Source of the DNA: Synechococcaceae bacterium Bin_79_3
GTDB lineage: Bacteria > Cyanobacteriota > Cyanobacteriia > PCC-6307 > Cyanobiaceae
Direction: 5' to 3'
DNA length: 8,685 nt
NCBI GenBank assembly: GCA_009914645.1
Contig: VFLB01000040.1
Coordinates: 1 to 8,685, forward strand
Part shown: piece after piece, positions 5,844 to 8,685 of the stretch
Numbering within the stretch: position 1 is the stretch's first letter
Layout of the letters: each line of letters opens with the position of its first letter
The notes under the pieces: generated by a model
What the model saw: the letters and a program-made list of their open reading frames with translations, nothing else
Told to the model about the DNA's origin: nothing
The model's database searches: none
Position numbers and translations under genes: made by a program

Positions 5844-7304
5844 ATGGTTATTAGCCTCTGGCGCGCTGCCTTTGATCAGGGTTTGCAATCGGCCAAGGCC
5901 CATACCGAAGCAACTTTTGCTCGTATTGCTGAAACTGAGCCGCAATTAAAAGCTTTTGTGTCGCTCACTCAGGAGCGAGCTATGGCAGATGCTGAGCGAA
6001 TTGATCAAGCAAAAGCATCTGGTAAAAACTCGGGAGCTTTGGCTGGCGTAAGCATTGGGATTAAGGACAATCTCTGCACTAAGGGGATAAAAACCACCTG
6101 CTCAAGCCGCATGCTTGAAAATTTCATACCCCCTTACGAAGCAACGGTGACCCAACGTTTATGGGATGCGGGTGGTGTGTTGGTTGGTAAAACCAATCTT
6201 GATGAGTTTGCAATGGGGAGTTCCACTGAAACATCAGCATTTGGTGCTTCAGCAAATCCCTGGGATCCCAGTTTTGTGCCAGGCGGAAGTTCTGGAGGTA
6301 GTGCTGCTGCTGTAGCTGCTGGCCAGTGTGATGTTGCTCTTGGATCAGATACCGGGGGTTCTATTCGGCAACCAGCGAGTTTCTGCGGTGTTGTGGGTCT
6401 AAAACCCACCTACGGCAGGGTGAGTAGGTGGGGCTTGGTGGCATTTGCCAGTTCATTGGATCAGGTGGGGCCATTTGGGCGCTCAGTTGCCGATGCAGCC
6501 TTGATGTTGCAGGTAATTGCGGGCCATGATCCACTAGATGCCACCAGCCTTGACCTACCGGTTCCCGATTATCTAGAAGGTCTTAATAGGCCACTTACGG
6601 GCATAAAAATTGGGATTCTTGCCGAAGCATTTGGCGAGGGCTTAAATCCTGAAGTGGAAGCCTCTGTACGTGAAGCAGCAGCTGTGCTGGAGAGTCTTGG
6701 TTGCAGTTTGGTGAATTTGAGTTGCCCAAGATTCAAGGCAGGGATTGCCACCTACTACGTAATTGCACCATCTGAAGCTTCTGCGAATTTAGCTCGCTAC
6801 GACGGCGTGAAATACGGCAAACGGATTGCCAATGGCGAAAGCCTGAGCGCAATGACATCCCTTACAAGGGCCAATTGCTTTGGCGCTGAGGTGCAAAGAC
6901 GCATTCTGATCGGAACCTATGCCCTATCCGCTGGCTACGGTGAGGCCTATTACCGCAAGGCGCAGCAAGTGCGCACCTTAATTAGAGAAGATTTCGATAA
7001 TGCATTTCAGCAGGTAGACCTTCTCCTCACGCCCACCTCCCCCACCACCGCCTTTAAGCCTGGTGAACACAGCAATAATCCAATTGCTATGTACCTTGCC
7101 GATCTACTAACAATTCCAGCAAATTTGGCAGGCATCCCAGCCATTAGCGTGCCCTGCGGCTTTGATAAACGCGGCTTGCCGATCGGTTTGCAATTAATGG
7201 CACCTGTGTTGGAAGAGGCAAAATTGCTTCAGGTGGCCCATCAATACGAACAGGAGGCCGCAGTAATGAAAAGTAGGCCCTTTGCACCATTGGCACTCAC
7301 CTAA
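5844..7304 (+). CDS. gatA: Asp-tRNA(Asn)/Glu-tRNA(Gln) amidotransferase subunit A
   Basis: GatA is the glutaminase subunit of GatCAB, which converts Glu-tRNA(Gln) to Gln-tRNA(Gln) (and, where needed, Asp-tRNA(Asn) to Asn-tRNA(Asn)) in organisms lacking a glutaminyl-tRNA synthetase, as in cyanobacteria. The 486-residue length is typical. It has the amidase-signature fold with an intact Ser-cisSer-Lys triad: Lys74 in GVSIGIKDN, Ser149 in [15 protein letters not shown] and Ser173 in [16 protein letters not shown]. The 75- and 24-residue spacings between them match the family. [16 protein letters not shown] at 79-94 and [26 protein letters not shown] at 182-207 are strongly family-specific and separate it from generic amidases. 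The C-terminal part ([13 protein letters not shown], then [18 protein letters not shown]) is also typical. The ATG at 5844 gives the expected short N-terminal helix. gatB and gatC are not in the window. The stop is followed by a hairpin and then dnaE. Confidence 0.97.
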   Translation: MVISLWRAAFDQGLQSAKAHTEATFARIAETEPQLKAFVSLTQERAMADAERIDQAKASGKNSGALAGVSIGIKDNLCTKGIKTTCSSRMLENFIPPYEATVTQRLWDAGGVLVGKTNLDEFAMGSSTETSAFGASANPWDPSFVPGGSSGGSAAAVAAGQCDVALGSDTGGSIRQPASFCGVVGLKPTYGRVSRWGLVAFASSLDQVGPFGRSVADAALMLQVIAGHDPLDATSLDLPVPDYLEGLNRPLTGIKIGILAEAFGEGLNPEVEASVREAAAVLESLGCSLVNLSCPRFKAGIATYYVIAPSEASANLARYDGVKYGKRIANGESLSAMTSLTRANCFGAEVQRRILIGTYALSAGYGEAYYRKAQQVRTLIREDFDNAFQQVDLLLTPTSPTTAFKPGEHSNNPIAMYLADLLTIPANLAGIPAISVPCGFDKRGLPIGLQLMAPVLEEAKLLQVAHQYEQEAAVMKSRPFAPLALT

Positions 7305-7307
7305 GCA

Positions 7308-7344
7308 CTAGATCTGGTGGGCTTAGGTAAGCTACCCACACTAG
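7308..7344. repeat. Imperfect hairpin between gatA and dnaE
   Basis: Nested inverted repeats: CTAG at 7308-7311 with CTAG at 7341-7344, GTGGG at 7317-7321 with CCCAC at 7335-7339, and an optional inner GCTT/AAGC (7321-7324 with 7329-7332). The arms are interrupted by unpaired bases and no T-run follows, so it is a poor terminator. It would lie in the gatA 3' region or the dnaE 5' leader, starting 4 bp after the gatA stop codon. It may be only a stabilising or processing stem, or chance. Confidence 0.4.
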
Positions 7345-7359
7345 GGCTGGTGGTTTTCC

Positions 7360-8685
7360 TTGTCATTTGTTCCGCTTCATAACCACAGCGACTACAGCCT
7401 TCTAGATGGGGCCACGCAATTGCCCTCCATGGTGGAGAGAGCCGTGGCATTAGGCATGCCAGCAGTAGCGATTACAGATCATGGCGTTATGTATGGGGCA
7501 ATCGAGCTGCTTAAGTTATGCACAAAGGCTGGGATTAAGCCGATAATAGGCAATGAAATGTATGTGGTTAATGGCAGCATTGAGGATCCACAACTAAAAA
7601 AGGAACGTAGATATCATTTAGTAGTGCTTGCAAAAAATGAAATTGGTTATCGCAACTTAGTAAAACTTACTAGCATTAGCCATCTGCAGGGTATGCGGGG
7701 TAAGGGTATATTTTCAAGGGCATGCATTGATAAACAAATCTTAAAAGCCCATCGAGATGGATTGATCGTTGCAACTGCATGTATGGGCGGCGAAATTCCT
7801 CAAGCATTACTAAAAGGAAGATATGATGTGGCAAAAGATGTAGCTAGTTGGTATAAAGATGTATTTGAAGATGATTTTTATTTGGAAATCCAGGATCATG
7901 GCTCCCCGGAAGATCGGATTGTCAATACTGGTATAGCAAAGTTGTCTGCTGAACTCGGAATTGAACTAATCGCTACAAATGATGCTCATTATCTCAGCGC
8001 GTTAGATGTGGAAGCCCATGATGCTTTGCTTTGTGTTTTAACCGGAAAATTAATTAGCGACGAAAAAAGACTTCGATATACCGGAACTGAGTATATTAAA
8101 AGTAGACAAGAAATGGAGAAATTATTTGTAGACCATCTAGAACCTGAACTGGTGCAAAGAGCTTTAGATAATACGCTTAAAGTGGCAGATAAAGTTGAAG
8201 AATATAATATTTTAGGTAGGTATCAAATGCCAAACTTTCCCATACCTGATGGTTATAGCCCTGTGGGTTATCTCACGGAAATTGCTGAAAAAGGTTTGCG
8301 GGGTCGTTTAGAAATTACAGAGTTTGAAAAAATTAATACAACCTATCTTGAAAGATTGCATTTTGAATTGCAGGTTATGGATCAGATGGGTTTTCCTACT
8401 TATTTCCTTGTGGTTTGGGATTACATCCGTTTTGCAAGAGATAATGGCATCCCCGTAGGTCCAGGCAGAGGCTCTGCTGCCGGTTCCTTGGTGGCCTACG
8501 CCCTCGGCATTACAAATATAGACCCGGTGCAACATGGGTTGCTATTTGAACGCTTTTTAAATCCAGAGCGTAAATCAATGCCTGATATTGATACCGATTT
8601 CTGCATAGAGCGCAGGGGTGAAGTTATTGACTATGTAACAAAGCGTTATGGTGAAGATAAGGTGGCGCAAATAATAACCTTTAAC
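7360..8685 (+). CDS. dnaE: DNA polymerase III alpha subunit, N-terminal half (partial)
   Basis: The replicative polymerase catalytic subunit, cut by the right edge after 442 codons of an uninterrupted frame (full-length proteins are about 1,150 residues). The TTG at 7360 is the only plausible start: an in-frame stop lies at 7342-7344, and the protein begins at once with the family N-terminus [17 protein letters not shown]. The PHP domain keeps HNH at 7-9, Asp16, TDHG at 39-42, GNEMYV at 64-69, Cys141 and NDAHY at 207-211, so its metal site looks intact. The polymerase palm begins with [17 protein letters not shown] at 367-383 and PDIDTDFC at 408-415, with Asp409 and Asp411 as catalytic acidic residues. 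The third catalytic Asp, the fingers, the beta-clamp motif, and the site where some cyanobacteria split dnaE with an intein all lie beyond the window. The section from about 7561 to 8460 is clearly AT-richer than the genes upstream. Confidence 0.97.
   Translation, partial: MSFVPLHNHSDYSLLDGATQLPSMVERAVALGMPAVAITDHGVMYGAIELLKLCTKAGIKPIIGNEMYVVNGSIEDPQLKKERRYHLVVLAKNEIGYRNLVKLTSISHLQGMRGKGIFSRACIDKQILKAHRDGLIVATACMGGEIPQALLKGRYDVAKDVASWYKDVFEDDFYLEIQDHGSPEDRIVNTGIAKLSAELGIELIATNDAHYLSALDVEAHDALLCVLTGKLISDEKRLRYTGTEYIKSRQEMEKLFVDHLEPELVQRALDNTLKVADKVEEYNILGRYQMPNFPIPDGYSPVGYLTEIAEKGLRGRLEITEFEKINTTYLERLHFELQVMDQMGFPTYFLVVWDYIRFARDNGIPVGPGRGSAAGSLVAYALGITNIDPVQHGLLFERFLNPERKSMPDIDTDFCIERRGEVIDYVTKRYGEDKVAQIITFN

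Noticed and set aside
1634..7590. Six copies of GGATCC across the window, a possible over-represented motif
   Set aside because: Most fall on Asp-Pro or Gly-Ser type codon pairs inside genes, with irregular spacing and no flanking conservation; a genome-wide count would be needed to claim enrichment.
8308..8535. Minus-strand open frame of 75 codons near the right edge
   Set aside because: It is antisense to an intact dnaE frame with conserved motifs and has no recognisable content.

Overview
The window is a compact, gene-dense piece of cyanobacterial chromosome, most probably from the picocyanobacterial (Synechococcus/Cyanobium/Prochlorococcus) branch. The case rests on several things: two small families known mainly from cyanobacteria (DUF3288-like and DUF1816), a single-domain STAS protein, a Mini-III RNase, a GatA amidotransferase subunit, frequent TTG starts with little Shine-Dalgarno signal, and very short gaps between genes. 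Base composition is moderate (near 50% G+C by eye), except for the clearly AT-richer body of dnaE. I cannot fix the species from the sequence alone.

Layout. The left edge (1-671, minus strand) is the N-terminal membrane domain of an ABC exporter that runs out of the window. A 56-bp gap separates it from a divergent small DUF3288-like gene (728-1054), which ends in a weak hairpin and then a strong rho-independent terminator at 1107-1140. From 1154 to the right edge every gene is on the plus strand: trpD (anthranilate phosphoribosyltransferase), carA (carbamoyl-phosphate synthase glutaminase subunit), a STAS-domain protein, a Mini-III RNase, an RlmB/TrmH-type rRNA methyltransferase with a long Arg/Pro/Glu-rich N-terminal extension, a DUF1816 protein, gatA, and the first 442 codons of dnaE (DNA polymerase III alpha), cut by the window end.

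How the genes fit together. The plus-strand run is a string of housekeeping genes rather than one pathway: tryptophan synthesis, pyrimidine/arginine precursor supply, rRNA maturation (Mini-III and RlmB both act on 23S rRNA and are adjacent), tRNA-dependent amidation and replication. Gaps are only 0-60 bp, so several genes are probably co-transcribed. Two palindromic elements break the run: a perfect 11-bp inverted repeat across the trpD stop codon just before carA, and a weaker imperfect hairpin between gatA and dnaE.

I see no mobile element, CRISPR array, tRNA, rRNA or defence system, and no convincing new multi-gene system. The points most worth a second look are the terminator placed 13 bp before trpD, the trpD/carA palindrome, the disordered repeat-bearing RlmB extension, and the AT-rich block inside dnaE. 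No stretch longer than 300 bp lacks a gene.
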